Source of the DNA: CAVYPR01 sp963770505
GTDB taxonomy: Bacteria > Actinomycetota > Acidimicrobiia > Acidimicrobiales > RAAP-2
DNA length: 64,000 nucleotides
Assembly (NCBI GenBank): GCA_963770505.1
Contig: CAVYPR010000006.1
Span: 496,001 to 560,000 of the forward strand
Direction of reading: 5' to 3'
Below the pieces are notes generated by a model. It searched no databases. It was not told the DNA's origin and was given only the letters and a program-made list of their open reading frames with translations. The position numbers and the translations under genes are program-made. Below are positions 44,519 to 53,232 of the stretch, one piece after another (the first letter of the stretch is position 1; each line of letters starts with the position of its first letter).

Positions 44519-46150
44519 CTATGTCACCGGCACGTAGTGCTGAGCTGTCCATGCCTTGGCGGATCCCCAGTCCGGCCAGTTGGCCCCGCCGAACTCTCGG
44601 CAGGTCGCTCCAGCCTTGTCCACTGTGAAGGTGGACAATGTGGGGTGGGTGGCTGTCTTCGTTCCGTACTTGAACGTCTTGAATGTCCCCGCAACGGCGC
44701 CTCCGCCGAGCTTGGCCGGCATCGTGGAACCCGCGTTCAGCGCAACGAAGCCCGAAGCGGCGATGGCCGCCGAGTCGTCACCGTGGCACAGCGCGCTCTT
44801 CACACCCTGCGTTGTCTTGTTTGTGGCTGTTGTGTGGGTTGTGCTGTTGTCGAACCCGATCAACGCCTTGGCCGTGGAGTAGCCAGGGAGCTTTGTGTCG
44901 GCGACGTTGTACACGTAGCGAACCCCCGGCACCGCTGCCGACGATGTCGCTCCGTGAGATGTCGCGCTGGGCATGTGGGCGAACCACTCGTTCGACTCGC
45001 GGACCACTGTCTGGTTGATGGTCATGGTGCCGCGGTTATGTGTCGCTGTGAATGTCCCCGACGGAGAACCGAAGGTGTCGAAGACCTTCGTTGTCGCAGA
45101 GTGAGCCCGATTCACCATCTTGTCCAAGAGCAGGTTCGACGCTGTGAACCTACCGATGGGCTTGCCGTTGATGGAGTTGTTGTTGGTCAAGTTGTACACG
45201 CCCGTGTTGGCCCATTCCTGCGAGAATCGTCCGGCCGAGTAGATGAAGATGGCGTTCTTCAGCGTTGTCGGGTGGAGCGAGTTCCAGTAGATGATCCCGT
45301 CCTCGGTGTTCTCCTCGTTCACTGCTGACTTGTGCGATGTCCCTGTGATTGTGGAGAACTGTGTGATCGGCTTGTTGGTCTTCCCGCACAGGCCGCCGTG
45401 AGATGTGGTTGTTGTCGGACCCTTCAGTGTCTCGGGTGTGAAGCCGAACATTGTCTTGTACACCGAGCGGGTGCCCGAGCCTGTCTGCGGCCAGAACCGA
45501 ACGATCGGCCCGGTCACGCCACCCTGGTGCGCTGTCGGCGACGGGGTAGTGCCTGTGCCGGTGACTGTGGCCCATGTCGTGTAGCCGGCCTTGCACAGAT
45601 AGATGTTCTTCATCGTTGTGAGCGAGAGGTGGATCGGCGTCCTGGTTGTACCCCCGGCGTTGCTGCCGGTCAGCGCTCCCACGGCGTCCAGCGCGTAGGC
45701 GTAGTAGTCGACATTGGGCGTCCGTGTGGTCTTGGTACCTGTTGTCTTGGTCGGCGGCGACGAGGACCGGGTGAATGTGACGCAACCCTGCTTGTTGGCG
45801 GGCTGGCCTTCTTCGACCTTCAGCTGCTTCTTCCCGGCGGTCGAGCCATTGGGAACACCCGGCTTTGTTGTCACGTTCTTTGTCACCGCTGTCCAGGCGA
45901 TGCCACCTGTGCACAGCGACGGTGTCGCCACGATCTGCTGGTGCGATGTGGTGCCACCCGGTGCCTCGTTGTTGATCGAGGGCCCGAAGATGTTGTGCAT
46001 CATCGCATAGGTGGTGAAGGAGCCCAGGGTGGACACCTGCTTGTTGCTGGCACCGGAGGGCGTCGCCCCGAAAGCCGCGGCGCTGCCGCCGGCGACGATC
46101 AGGAGGGACGCCGCAAGCAGGCCCCGCCTCACGAGGAATCGTTTGTTCAT
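44519..46150 (-). CDS. Secreted PstS-like substrate-binding domain protein
   Basis: 543 aa with a signal peptide (MNKRFLVRRGLLAASLLIVAG, cut near 30). The start of the mature part, STLGSFTTYAMMHNIFG, and later YAYALDAVGALTGS, LTTMKNIYLC, and PQTGSGTRSVY match the pattern of phosphate-type binding proteins (GSDTT..., DAV..., L..IY.C, QSGSGTR). Very Thr-rich. No membrane anchor is visible. The ribosome-binding site AAAGGAGAGAG and signal start MNK match the 901-aa gene, as does the upstream block. Possibly a secreted phosphate or phosphoester binder; ligand unknown. Confidence 0.72.
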   Translation of the reverse strand: MNKRFLVRRGLLAASLLIVAGGSAAAFGATPSGASNKQVSTLGSFTTYAMMHNIFGPSINNEAPGGTTSHQQIVATPSLCTGGIAWTAVTKNVTTKPGVPNGSTAGKKQLKVEEGQPANKQGCVTFTRSSSPPTKTTGTKTTRTPNVDYYAYALDAVGALTGSNAGGTTRTPIHLSLTTMKNIYLCKAGYTTWATVTGTGTTPSPTAHQGGVTGPIVRFWPQTGSGTRSVYKTMFGFTPETLKGPTTTTSHGGLCGKTNKPITQFSTITGTSHKSAVNEENTEDGIIYWNSLHPTTLKNAIFIYSAGRFSQEWANTGVYNLTNNNSINGKPIGRFTASNLLLDKMVNRAHSATTKVFDTFGSPSGTFTATHNRGTMTINQTVVRESNEWFAHMPSATSHGATSSAAVPGVRYVYNVADTKLPGYSTAKALIGFDNSTTHTTATNKTTQGVKSALCHGDDSAAIAASGFVALNAGSTMPAKLGGGAVAGTFKTFKYGTKTATHPTLSTFTVDKAGATCREFGGANWPDWGSAKAWTAQHYVPVT

Positions 46151-46200
46151 CTCTCTCCTTTTGGATTCGGAACGTTTTCCTTGCCACCCGACGGAACGCC

Positions 46201-46314
46201 CGGGCAACGTCTGCAGAATGCACTGTCCAGATGAACTGCCCGGCGACAACGAGGTAATTCGTGGGGGGCGTTCTGTGACGTCCTCGCGATCCTCGTAAGA
46301 AATCCCTGGTCGCC
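46201..46314 (-). promoter_or_regulatory. Conserved 114-bp regulatory block, copy 2
   Basis: Same elements as the block before the 901-aa gene: CGTCACA, ATTACCT and GTTCATC starting at 46280, 46258 and 46236, then a -10-like CATTCT and TGCCCG, all with the same spacing. It lies between pstS and the PstS-like gene and so gives that gene its own promoter. Confidence 0.6.
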
Positions 46315-46329
46315 TGGGTACCGTCACGG

Positions 46330-48030
46330 TCATGGCCCTCCCCCGCTTCCCGTGTCGCCCGGCTCGGCCAGTCCGCCCGCTGCCGACCGCCGTCGACGCC
46401 CGGCCCGGGTGAGCAGCACGGCGTTCAGGATGAGCAGGGCGATCAGAGCGATGAGCGCCCACGGTGGGCTGGAGCCGACCGAGGGTCCCACGTAGGCCAC
46501 CGGATCAGGTGGGAGCGAGACGACAGAGGTCGCACCGCCTGAGTTTGTCGAGGACCCGCTGGTTGTGGACACGGTGGCCCCGGACACTCCCGAGTTCTTC
46601 GTTCCGGTCGCCTTGACGCCCGCCGCGGCCACCGTCTTCCCGCCAGTGCTGACTACGGCGGCCTTGGCGGAGACCTTCGTCCCGGACTTGGCGGCGGACG
46701 CCCCTGCGCCGGAGGACGAGCTGCTCGTGGGAGCCTCTGACGTGACGTTCGCCACCGGGTTGGGTGGCGGCAAGGCGCCGACCCCGAGGCTCCCTCCCTG
46801 GAACTGCGGATTGGCGCAGTTCTTGACTGTGAGCGTTTCAGGCCCCTGGCCGGTCATGTATCCGATGGCGTTCGCCATGAACTGGCTCAGCTGGACGGGC
46901 AGCGGCGAATAGCCGATTGTCGCCATCTTGATCTGGCCTGTACATGCGATATATCGCATGAATTTGGCCATGGTGTTCATGACCCCGGGGTTGGCGTACT
47001 GCGACTTGCACGTCGGTCGTGTCGGGGTCGGCGCGCACTGGTAGAGGATGTAGGAGTAGGCCGAGATGGGATAGGCCAGCGGGTTCGTGCTGTTGTAGAC
47101 GTTGATCAGTGTCTGCGAGGTGTCCGCCGCCAGCTGCGCGCTCTGCAGCGCGGCGGCGATATTGAGCGCGTAGGGCTGGACCCACTGCCCCGAGGCGTTC
47201 TCGATCCAGGCGACGTCGTCGTGGTACACCTTGGCGTAGCCGAACTCGTCGTAGCCGATGGACCAGAGGCCCCCCGAGCTGGCCACCGCCTGCGCCTGCT
47301 GTGTGGAACCCGGGTAGCCACTCCAGGTGTGGGGCGGGAAGTCTGTGCCGTCGTCGACCTCCCACATCCTGGTCGCGGTCGGGTACTTGTGCTGTTGGGC
47401 CCAGGCGGCGAACTGTGTCGGGTCGGTGTGCTTCACGAAGTCGTAGAAGAGTGCGGTCGTTCCCGACTGGCCGGAGCGATAGTCGACGGTGATGGGCTCG
47501 TTGGGCAGCACCAGGCCCTTGTTGTCGGCGGTGATTGTCGGGCTGTCCCAGTTGTTGATGATCCCCATGAAGATGCGGGCGACCGTGAGGCGGGAAAGCT
47601 GGAGGTAGTCGACGGGGTCGCTGCCTGTGGGGTTCAAGGAGACGTGGTACATGATGGCGGTCGCTCCGGCCACGTCCGGGGTGTAGGCGAAGCCCCGGGG
47701 CACGTGGCTGGAGACTGTGACGCCACCTGTGCCGGCGTACAGCTCGGAGTACTCGGCCTCGGTCCCTGCGAAGTCGGCGGTGTTCGCGGCGTACGCGGCA
47801 AGCCCGGCAGGAGATCCGGTGGCGGTGTAGTTGACGTTCAGTCCCTGCAGCTGCTCGGCCTGGGTCCACTGTTGGAAGGCGAGCGCGGCGTACGTGGATC
47901 CCTGCCCGTTGACGGTGGCGTATGTGGTGGCACCGGCCGGACCCTGCCCGGCGAAGGCGCCGATGCCGAAGGCCAGCACGCCCATGACCAGGGCGGCCCC
48001 GACCGGCATCCGGGTTCCGGGGCGCTTCAT
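46330..48030 (-). CDS. pstS: Phosphate ABC transporter substrate-binding protein
   Basis: 566 aa, longer than the usual 330-380. Signal peptide (about 1-33), a PBP type 2 domain with NGQGSTYAALAFQQW, TADFAGTEAEY, and the phosphate-loop-like SGQSGTTALFYDFV, then a Ser/Ala/Thr-rich linker and a C-terminal transmembrane helix (ALIALIALLILNAVLL) with a basic tail. It lacks a lipobox and seems held by this helix. Its ATG overlaps the pstB stop (ATGA) and AAGGGAG precedes it. Last gene of the pst operon, an uncommon position. Confidence 0.9.
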   Translation of the reverse strand: MKRPGTRMPVGAALVMGVLAFGIGAFAGQGPAGATTYATVNGQGSTYAALAFQQWTQAEQLQGLNVNYTATGSPAGLAAYAANTADFAGTEAEYSELYAGTGGVTVSSHVPRGFAYTPDVAGATAIMYHVSLNPTGSDPVDYLQLSRLTVARIFMGIINNWDSPTITADNKGLVLPNEPITVDYRSGQSGTTALFYDFVKHTDPTQFAAWAQQHKYPTATRMWEVDDGTDFPPHTWSGYPGSTQQAQAVASSGGLWSIGYDEFGYAKVYHDDVAWIENASGQWVQPYALNIAAALQSAQLAADTSQTLINVYNSTNPLAYPISAYSYILYQCAPTPTRPTCKSQYANPGVMNTMAKFMRYIACTGQIKMATIGYSPLPVQLSQFMANAIGYMTGQGPETLTVKNCANPQFQGGSLGVGALPPPNPVANVTSEAPTSSSSSGAGASAAKSGTKVSAKAAVVSTGGKTVAAAGVKATGTKNSGVSGATVSTTSGSSTNSGGATSVVSLPPDPVAYVGPSVGSSPPWALIALIALLILNAVLLTRAGRRRRSAAGGLAEPGDTGSGGGP

Positions 48031-48932
48031 CCGAATCTCCCTTCCACGTAGTCGAGGGTGCGCGGATCGTCGGGTGAGCCGAACATCTTGGTGGTGGCCC
48101 CCTGCTCCACCACGTAGCCCGGGGCGTTCTCCCCGGCCAGGAAGAACGCGCAATAGTCCGAGACCCGGTTCGCCTGCTGCATGTTGTGGGTCACGATGAC
48201 GATCGTGACCTCGTCGCGGAGTTCGGCGATGGTCTCCTCGACACGTCGCGTTGAGGTCGGATCGAGTGCCGAGCACGGTTCGTCCATGAGGAGGACGTTG
48301 GGGGCGACGGCCAGGGACCTGGCGATGCACAGCCGCTGCTGCTGGCCGCCCGAGAGCGCTCCACCCGGCTGGTCGAGGCGCTCTCGGACCTCCTTCCACA
48401 GCCCGGCCCTCTTGAGGGACACCTCGACCAGCGCGTCCTTGTCCGAGCATTTGATGCGGGCCAGCTTGAGGCCCGACAGCACGTTGTCCCGCAGGCTCAT
48501 GGCCGGGAACGGGTTCGGTTTCTGGAACACCATCCCGATGCGGGTGCGCACCTGCTGGGCCCGGATGTTCGCCCCGTAGATATCGTCCTCGTCCAGCCGG
48601 ATCTCGCCGTCCATGGCGGCGCCGGGCACCAGTTCGTGCATGCGGTTGAGAAGGCGGAGGAAGGTCGACTTGCCGCATCCCGAGGGACCGATGAGGGCCG
48701 TGACCCTCCCGGCCGGCATCACCATCGACACCCCCTCGAGCACGAGGTGATCGCCGAACCACGCGCAGGCGTCGACCGCCTCGAGGGTGGCCGCCCCCGG
48801 TGGCGGGCCGCCGATGAGTTCGGGAACCCGGAGCGGCGGCTCGATCACCGGGACCTGGGCGGTGGGCGGCCCGGCGCGGTCACCGTCAACCATGGGCGCC
48901 CGCGGTCCTGCAGGGGAGGTGAGGTCGGTCAT
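48027..48932 (-). CDS. pstB: Phosphate ABC transporter ATP-binding protein
   Basis: 301 aa with an N-terminal extension of about 50 residues before the ABC domain. Walker A GPSGCGKST near residue 82, Q-loop VFQKPNPFPAMS, signature LSGGQQQR near 194, Walker B VLLMDEPCSALDPTS near 214, and the switch His in VTHNMQQA. The PstB-specific KPNPFP segment supports the phosphate assignment. It energises phosphate import with PstC and PstA. ATG overlaps the pstA stop. Confidence 0.96.
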   Translation of the reverse strand: MTDLTSPAGPRAPMVDGDRAGPPTAQVPVIEPPLRVPELIGGPPPGAATLEAVDACAWFGDHLVLEGVSMVMPAGRVTALIGPSGCGKSTFLRLLNRMHELVPGAAMDGEIRLDEDDIYGANIRAQQVRTRIGMVFQKPNPFPAMSLRDNVLSGLKLARIKCSDKDALVEVSLKRAGLWKEVRERLDQPGGALSGGQQQRLCIARSLAVAPNVLLMDEPCSALDPTSTRRVEETIAELRDEVTIVIVTHNMQQANRVSDYCAFFLAGENAPGYVVEQGATTKMFGSPDDPRTLDYVEGRFG

Positions 48933-50152
48933 GACGGTTCCCGGGAAGGGCTGACGGCGGTTGAGAGGGTGCGGATGGGGTGGAAGCGCCTGCGCCGGTG
49001 CGCCTTGGTGCGGTCCCGGCCCAGGGTCCGGGCGATCGCGAAGAGGCCGAGAATCAGGATCATGAGGACGAGCGCACCGGCGAAGCCCCGTTGGATGGAC
49101 GACTCGAGAGGCTCGCGGATGAAGCGGTAGATGAAGAGCGGGAGGCTCTCCTGCGGGCCTTTGAAGGGGTTCGCGTTCATGAGGTTGTACCCGAAGGCGG
49201 TGAAGAGAAGGGGCGCGGTCTCCCCCGCCTCCCGGGCGATTCCGAGGATGGCCCCGGTGGCCAACCCAGAGGAGGCGGTGGGCAGCACCACCGACCAGAC
49301 CACCCTGGCGCGGGACGATCCGAGAGCAAGGCCGGCCTCCCTCAGACCGTCGGGAACCAGGCGGAGCACGACCTCGACCGCCCGGCAGATCGTCGGCATC
49401 ATGGTCACCGAGAGCGCCAGAGACGCCATGAAGCCGTTGAAGCTGAACAGGGCGGAGTCCTTGGCGAGCGGGATGATCAGGGTGGCGTAGATGAACAGGC
49501 CCGAGACGATCGACGGCATCCCGCTCATGGCGTCCACGAAGATCCTCACGGTGCGACGGAGCCTCGAACGGCTCTCGTTCAGGAAGATGGCGCACGAAAC
49601 GCCCAGCGGGAACGAGATGAGCAGTGCCAGTCCCACCTGCTCGAGCGTCCCGACGATCGCGTGCAGCCCCCCGCCGGCGGTGGCCGGCTCATTCGGGGTG
49701 ACGCCGCGTTGGGTGTGGACGAAGAAGCCCAGCCGCAGCGCCGGGAGGCCCTTGATCAGCACGTAGGTGACGACAGCGAAGAGCGGGATCGCCACGATCA
49801 ACATGGCGCAGCTGACCGCAACCGTCACGGTGCGGTCGACCGCGGCCAGCCGTCCGAGGCGGTCGTAGGTGGCCACGTAGAAGATGACGAGGAAGAGGAC
49901 GAAGGAGACCACGAGGAAGCCGAACCACCCCACCCCGTCGGTGAGGATCCCGAACACCAGCCAGCTCAGGCTGACGGCACTCACCGCGGCCGCTGCCGCC
50001 GTTATGACGTCCATCCTCTGGAGGTTGCGGGGGCTTCTCGGCGTGCGGCGACGCGGCGGGGCCGGCCTCGTTCCGGACGGGGGTGGTGCTGGCGCGACGC
50101 CCGATATGGGCGAGGCGACGGGAGCCGGCGTGGTTCCGGCATCAGGGCTCAT
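48929..50152 (-). CDS. pstA: Phosphate ABC transporter permease PstA
   Basis: 407 aa, about 100 longer than usual: a Pro-rich N-terminus, two extra transmembrane helices (about 50-100), then the standard permease with an EAA loop in GLREAGLALGSSRARVVWSVVLP and PSIVSGLF. It forms the inner-membrane channel with PstC. ATG overlaps the pstC stop (TGATG). Confidence 0.93.
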   Translation of the reverse strand: MSPDAGTTPAPVASPISGVAPAPPPSGTRPAPPRRRTPRSPRNLQRMDVITAAAAAVSAVSLSWLVFGILTDGVGWFGFLVVSFVLFLVIFYVATYDRLGRLAAVDRTVTVAVSCAMLIVAIPLFAVVTYVLIKGLPALRLGFFVHTQRGVTPNEPATAGGGLHAIVGTLEQVGLALLISFPLGVSCAIFLNESRSRLRRTVRIFVDAMSGMPSIVSGLFIYATLIIPLAKDSALFSFNGFMASLALSVTMMPTICRAVEVVLRLVPDGLREAGLALGSSRARVVWSVVLPTASSGLATGAILGIAREAGETAPLLFTAFGYNLMNANPFKGPQESLPLFIYRFIREPLESSIQRGFAGALVLMILILGLFAIARTLGRDRTKAHRRRRFHPIRTLSTAVSPSREPS

Positions 50153-51168
50153 CAGACCTCGACTCCAACGCCGGACCGGCTTCGGGAGACGATCGTCGAC
50201 GCGATCAGGTTCGTCGAGAGCGTGATGAGGAACAGGACCAGGCCGGCCGCCATGAGGCCCGAGACTGTGAAGGAGTTGCCACCGGCCCGAAGCGCGATGA
50301 ACCCCGAGATCGTGGCTCCACCTTCCTGGAGAATCTGACGCGACACCTCGGGTACCTGAGGGAGGAGGAAGACAACAGCGATCGTCTCCCCGAGCGCGCG
50401 ACCCAACCCGAGCATCGATCCCCCGATGATCCCCCCCCTCCCAAATGGGAGGACGACGGTGCGGACCATCCCCCACCGGGTGGACCCGAGCGCCAGCGCC
50501 GCCTCCTTCTCGCCGGGCGGCGTCTGGGAGAAGACCGCCCTGGTGATCGAGGCCACGATGGGGATGACCATGAGCGACACCACGATGCCGGCGATGAAGA
50601 ACGAGTTCGTGAGCGTGGCGTCCGATGTGGTGTGGAAGATCGGGATCCACCCGAGGTGTGTGGTCATCCACCGCGAGAGCGGCACGATCTGTGCGCTCAG
50701 GAAGAAGAAGCCCCAGAGGCCGAACAGGATGCTGGGGATGGCCGCCAGGAGGTCGATCATCGCCTGGAGGGGCTTGCGGAAGGTCACGGGCGCGTACTCG
50801 GCGATGTACAACCCGACGGTCACCCCCATGGGGATGGCGATCGACACCGCAATCAGGGCCACCACCACGGTTCCGAAGAGAAGTCCGACAACCCCGATCT
50901 TCGGTGGGTAAACGGTGGACCTCCAGGCGATGCTGGTGAAGAACGACGTCCCCTCCTCCACCAGCGAGCGATGGGCCTGGTAGAAGAGGAAGATCCCGAT
51001 CAGCGTCAGCAGGAGCAGCACCGTCACGCCGGCGGCCAGGGTGAAGCGATCGAACCACCGGTCGACGCGGCCGGGTTGGCGCAGGATCTCTCGCCGGGTC
51101 CGGCCGGCACCCGGCCGCCCGGACGGCGAACCGGTGATCGCTGTGGCGGAAAGCAGCCCGTCAACCAT
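50152..51168 (-). CDS. pstC: Phosphate ABC transporter permease PstC
   Basis: 338 aa, six-helix permease with DLLAAIPSILFGLWGF and the EAA loop EKEAALALGSTRWGMVRTVVLP followed by GLGRALGETIAV. First gene of pstCABS. The ATG has no clear Shine-Dalgarno. The region upstream contains 22-nt-phased boxes, so phosphate control of the operon is expected. Confidence 0.95.
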   Translation of the reverse strand: MVDGLLSATAITGSPSGRPGAGRTRREILRQPGRVDRWFDRFTLAAGVTVLLLLTLIGIFLFYQAHRSLVEEGTSFFTSIAWRSTVYPPKIGVVGLLFGTVVVALIAVSIAIPMGVTVGLYIAEYAPVTFRKPLQAMIDLLAAIPSILFGLWGFFFLSAQIVPLSRWMTTHLGWIPIFHTTSDATLTNSFFIAGIVVSLMVIPIVASITRAVFSQTPPGEKEAALALGSTRWGMVRTVVLPFGRGGIIGGSMLGLGRALGETIAVVFLLPQVPEVSRQILQEGGATISGFIALRAGGNSFTVSGLMAAGLVLFLITLSTNLIASTIVSRSRSGVGVEV

Positions 51169-51501
51169 CGCCGACCCCCCGTGCGGGCGTGGCTGGGCGT
51201 GCGGGGCGCGCGGAGTGCCCGCGTCGGGAGCTTAAGCGGCTCATGTTGCCGGGTAGGACAGTGCTGGAACCGGCAGGACCACGACCGTGACCCTGGCCGA
51301 GACGGTGAGAGATCTGGTGGGAAGGGGTCCGGGCATGTGAGTCAGGAGGGCCGTCGCCGGCGCTCATGTCCATTCTGTACAAATGCACGTGTACTTCGGG
51401 ATAACTGGGCGCGATTCGAAGATGAATTCTGAGTAGCCACCCGGTGAAATCACCTCGGCGGGCCTGGCGCCATGCTGCCGACAAGGCCCCATAGGGCCGG
51501 G
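51169..51501. other. pst upstream region
   Basis: 333 bp between pstC and the lipocalin-like gene stop. It holds the phased box array (51377-51449), a palindrome GGTGAAATCACC (51443-51454) and the AT-rich TACAGAAT (minus strand), which may be the -10 box. No gene was found. Confidence 0.5.
51377..51449 (-). promoter_or_regulatory. PHO-box-like phased repeats upstream of pstC
   Basis: Minus-strand heptamers TTTCACC, ATTCATC, GTTATCC and TTTGTAC start at 51449, 51427, 51405 and 51383, exactly 22 nt apart. GGCTACT, AATCGCG and GTACACG sit midway, giving an 11-nt period. This resembles actinobacterial PHO boxes (11-nt direct repeats of a GTTCACC-like core). ACAGAATGG follows, shared with the block before the 901-aa gene. 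Confidence 0.5.
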
Positions 51502-52605
51502 TCAGCGCCCCGGGGCCCCCATCAGGCCGTCGGTCATGCCGTAGTGCCGGAACGGCCCGAAGAACCCCTGCTCGAGGAGCCCGAACCCGACGTGGCCGCC
51601 GTAGCTGAACCGTGCGACGTGGTCGACCAGCCCGTAGCCGGCGATCCCCTTGATCTCCTCGACATCGAGCACCAGACCCTGGACCACCGGCTCTGGCCCG
51701 TGGTACATCCCGTGCCGCCAGTCGGCGTCGATCCCGTAGCCGGTGCCGACCGAGACCCAGTTGGTAAGCAGCACCTGGCAGTCGATCTCGATCCCCGCCT
51801 CGGGAAGGCGGATCACCGAGCTCCGAACGACACGGGTCCCGGCCTCGAGGTGGTGCTCGTGCTCGCTGCGGCCGAGCTCCTCGACACCGCGTGCGGGGTC
51901 GGACCAGATGCGCTCGGCCTGTACCAGGGGCCTGACGCCGTCGTCGCGTTCGTTGCAGATGTAGAGAATGGCGTGGTCCTCGAATTGCATGGGGAAGTAC
52001 GTCCACATGCCCGGGAGCACCATGTCGCCCTCGCGGATCCCTCCCGGCTCGGCCTCTCCCACCGGCCGGACACCCCAGGAGCGGTCCCGGTTGCCCCAGC
52101 ACCGGTCCGGGGTGATCTCGATCCGCTCGCCGCCCACCTCCATCTCCCCCGTCCAGGTGCCGGTCTGGGCGAGCCGCTGGGTGTCGAAGATCACCTTCTC
52201 CTTGCCCCGAACGAACTGGTGCGGCTCGGCCACCGCCGGGATGTGGCCGTCCCAGGTGATGTCCATCGCTACGGGGTGCTCCGTCGGCTCCACCACGAAG
52301 CGCAACCGGCGGAGCGGCTCGAGCACCTCGATCCGGAACGGCCCGACCGAGAGGTCGCTGCGGTCACCGAGGGGCTTCGACGCCCTGACGATGTGCTGGC
52401 CCTCCCCTTTGCGCACGTCGACGAAGGCGTCGACCACCCCCAGGTTGGGGTACTGCCCGAACCCGAAGATGGCGAACCACTCCTCCGAGCACGGGTGCAT
52501 GTTGAAGTAGTAGCGGTCGTAGAAGTTGCGGTCGCTGGTGGCGGGGTGGCGGACGAACTCGGCCGCTTGGTGAACCGGGTAGTCGTCCCACGCAGAGAGG
52601 GTCAC
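51502..52605 (-). CDS. Lipocalin-like hypothetical protein
   Basis: About 367 aa. Patterns such as FYDRYYFNMHP, FGFGQYPNLGVVDAFVDVR, and WGNRDRSWGVRP suggest a two-barrel lipocalin-like (AttH/CrtC-type) fold found widely in actinobacteria. No catalytic residues are recognised. The start is uncertain: GTG at 52605 has AAGG about 10 bases upstream; GTGs further upstream are in frame. It lies 34 bp after the FmdB gene on the same strand, probably co-transcribed. Confidence 0.6.
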   Translation of the reverse strand: MTLSAWDDYPVHQAAEFVRHPATSDRNFYDRYYFNMHPCSEEWFAIFGFGQYPNLGVVDAFVDVRKGEGQHIVRASKPLGDRSDLSVGPFRIEVLEPLRRLRFVVEPTEHPVAMDITWDGHIPAVAEPHQFVRGKEKVIFDTQRLAQTGTWTGEMEVGGERIEITPDRCWGNRDRSWGVRPVGEAEPGGIREGDMVLPGMWTYFPMQFEDHAILYICNERDDGVRPLVQAERIWSDPARGVEELGRSEHEHHLEAGTRVVRSSVIRLPEAGIEIDCQVLLTNWVSVGTGYGIDADWRHGMYHGPEPVVQGLVLDVEEIKGIAGYGLVDHVARFSYGGHVGFGLLEQGFFGPFRHYGMTDGLMGAPGR

Positions 52606-52639
52606 GGCGTCGGTGCCTTGGTCTGCTGTGTGGACAGGC

Positions 52640-52867
52640 TCACCCGGGGTGGCAGGCGCAGCCCCCGCCGCATCCGCCGGCCACCGGAGCACCGCACATC
52701 CCTGCGGCCGGCTGGGTGGCGTGGCCGGTGGTGGCGAACACCGGCAGCAGACGGGCCGCGCCCACGTGGCCGTCCGGGCAGGTGGCCGGGGCGTCGGCGT
52801 CGGCCATCGGGCGGCGCTCCTCATAGACGGCCTCGCACGTGCGGCACCGGTACTCGTACAGCGGCAT
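52640..52867 (-). CDS. FmdB-type zinc ribbon protein
   Basis: 75 aa beginning MPLYEYRCRTCEAVYEE with the typical FmdB Cys-x2-Cys, then CPDGH. The usual second CxxC knuckle is partly replaced by CPDGH, and the C-terminus is Gly/Cys-rich (GMCGAPVAGGCGGGCACHPG), as in many regulatory FmdB proteins. GGAGGTG precedes the ATG. It is the first gene of a two-gene unit with the lipocalin-like protein. Confidence 0.82.
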   Translation of the reverse strand: MPLYEYRCRTCEAVYEERRPMADADAPATCPDGHVGAARLLPVFATTGHATQPAAGMCGAPVAGGCGGGCACHPG

Positions 52868-52910
52868 GGCCGTCACCTCCGGGCGACGATCCTACCAACC
52901 GCGCCGTACT

Positions 52911-53162
52911 TCAGTTGTAGTCGTCGAGCTCGGTGACGTCGGTCGCAGGTCCGCCGGTGGCGTCGAGCCGGACCGAGAAGCCGTCGACCACGTCGACGCG
53001 CTGCACGGCGTCGACGTGACAGCGGCCCGAGCCGGCCCACTTCGCCTTGGCCGCGGACTTGGCCGCCTGCCCGTCCTCGGCGACGACGAAGACCACCTCG
53101 TGGTCCTCGCCCATCCGCCCGGCGGCCACCGGGCCGCCGAGGTACGCCGCGTAGAGGTGCAC
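52911..53162 (-). CDS. DUF1543-like protein
   Basis: 83 aa: MHLYAAYLGGPVAAGRMGEDHEVVFVVAED, a compact alpha/beta domain matching the DUF1543 pattern, and an AAKSAAKAKWAGSGRCHVDAVQRVD segment. GTG at 53162 was chosen to align with the family start. TATCAT ends six bases before it, so a leaderless transcript is possible. Divergent from aconitase with 70 bp between starts. Function unknown. Confidence 0.65.
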   Translation of the reverse strand: MHLYAAYLGGPVAAGRMGEDHEVVFVVAEDGQAAKSAAKAKWAGSGRCHVDAVQRVDVVDGFSVRLDATGGPATDVTELDDYN

Positions 53163-53232
53163 ATGCCGATGATATGGCCAACCGGCACCGGCGGATGTGG
53201 GCTCCTCCTCGGGGGACGGGCAGAATGGAACC

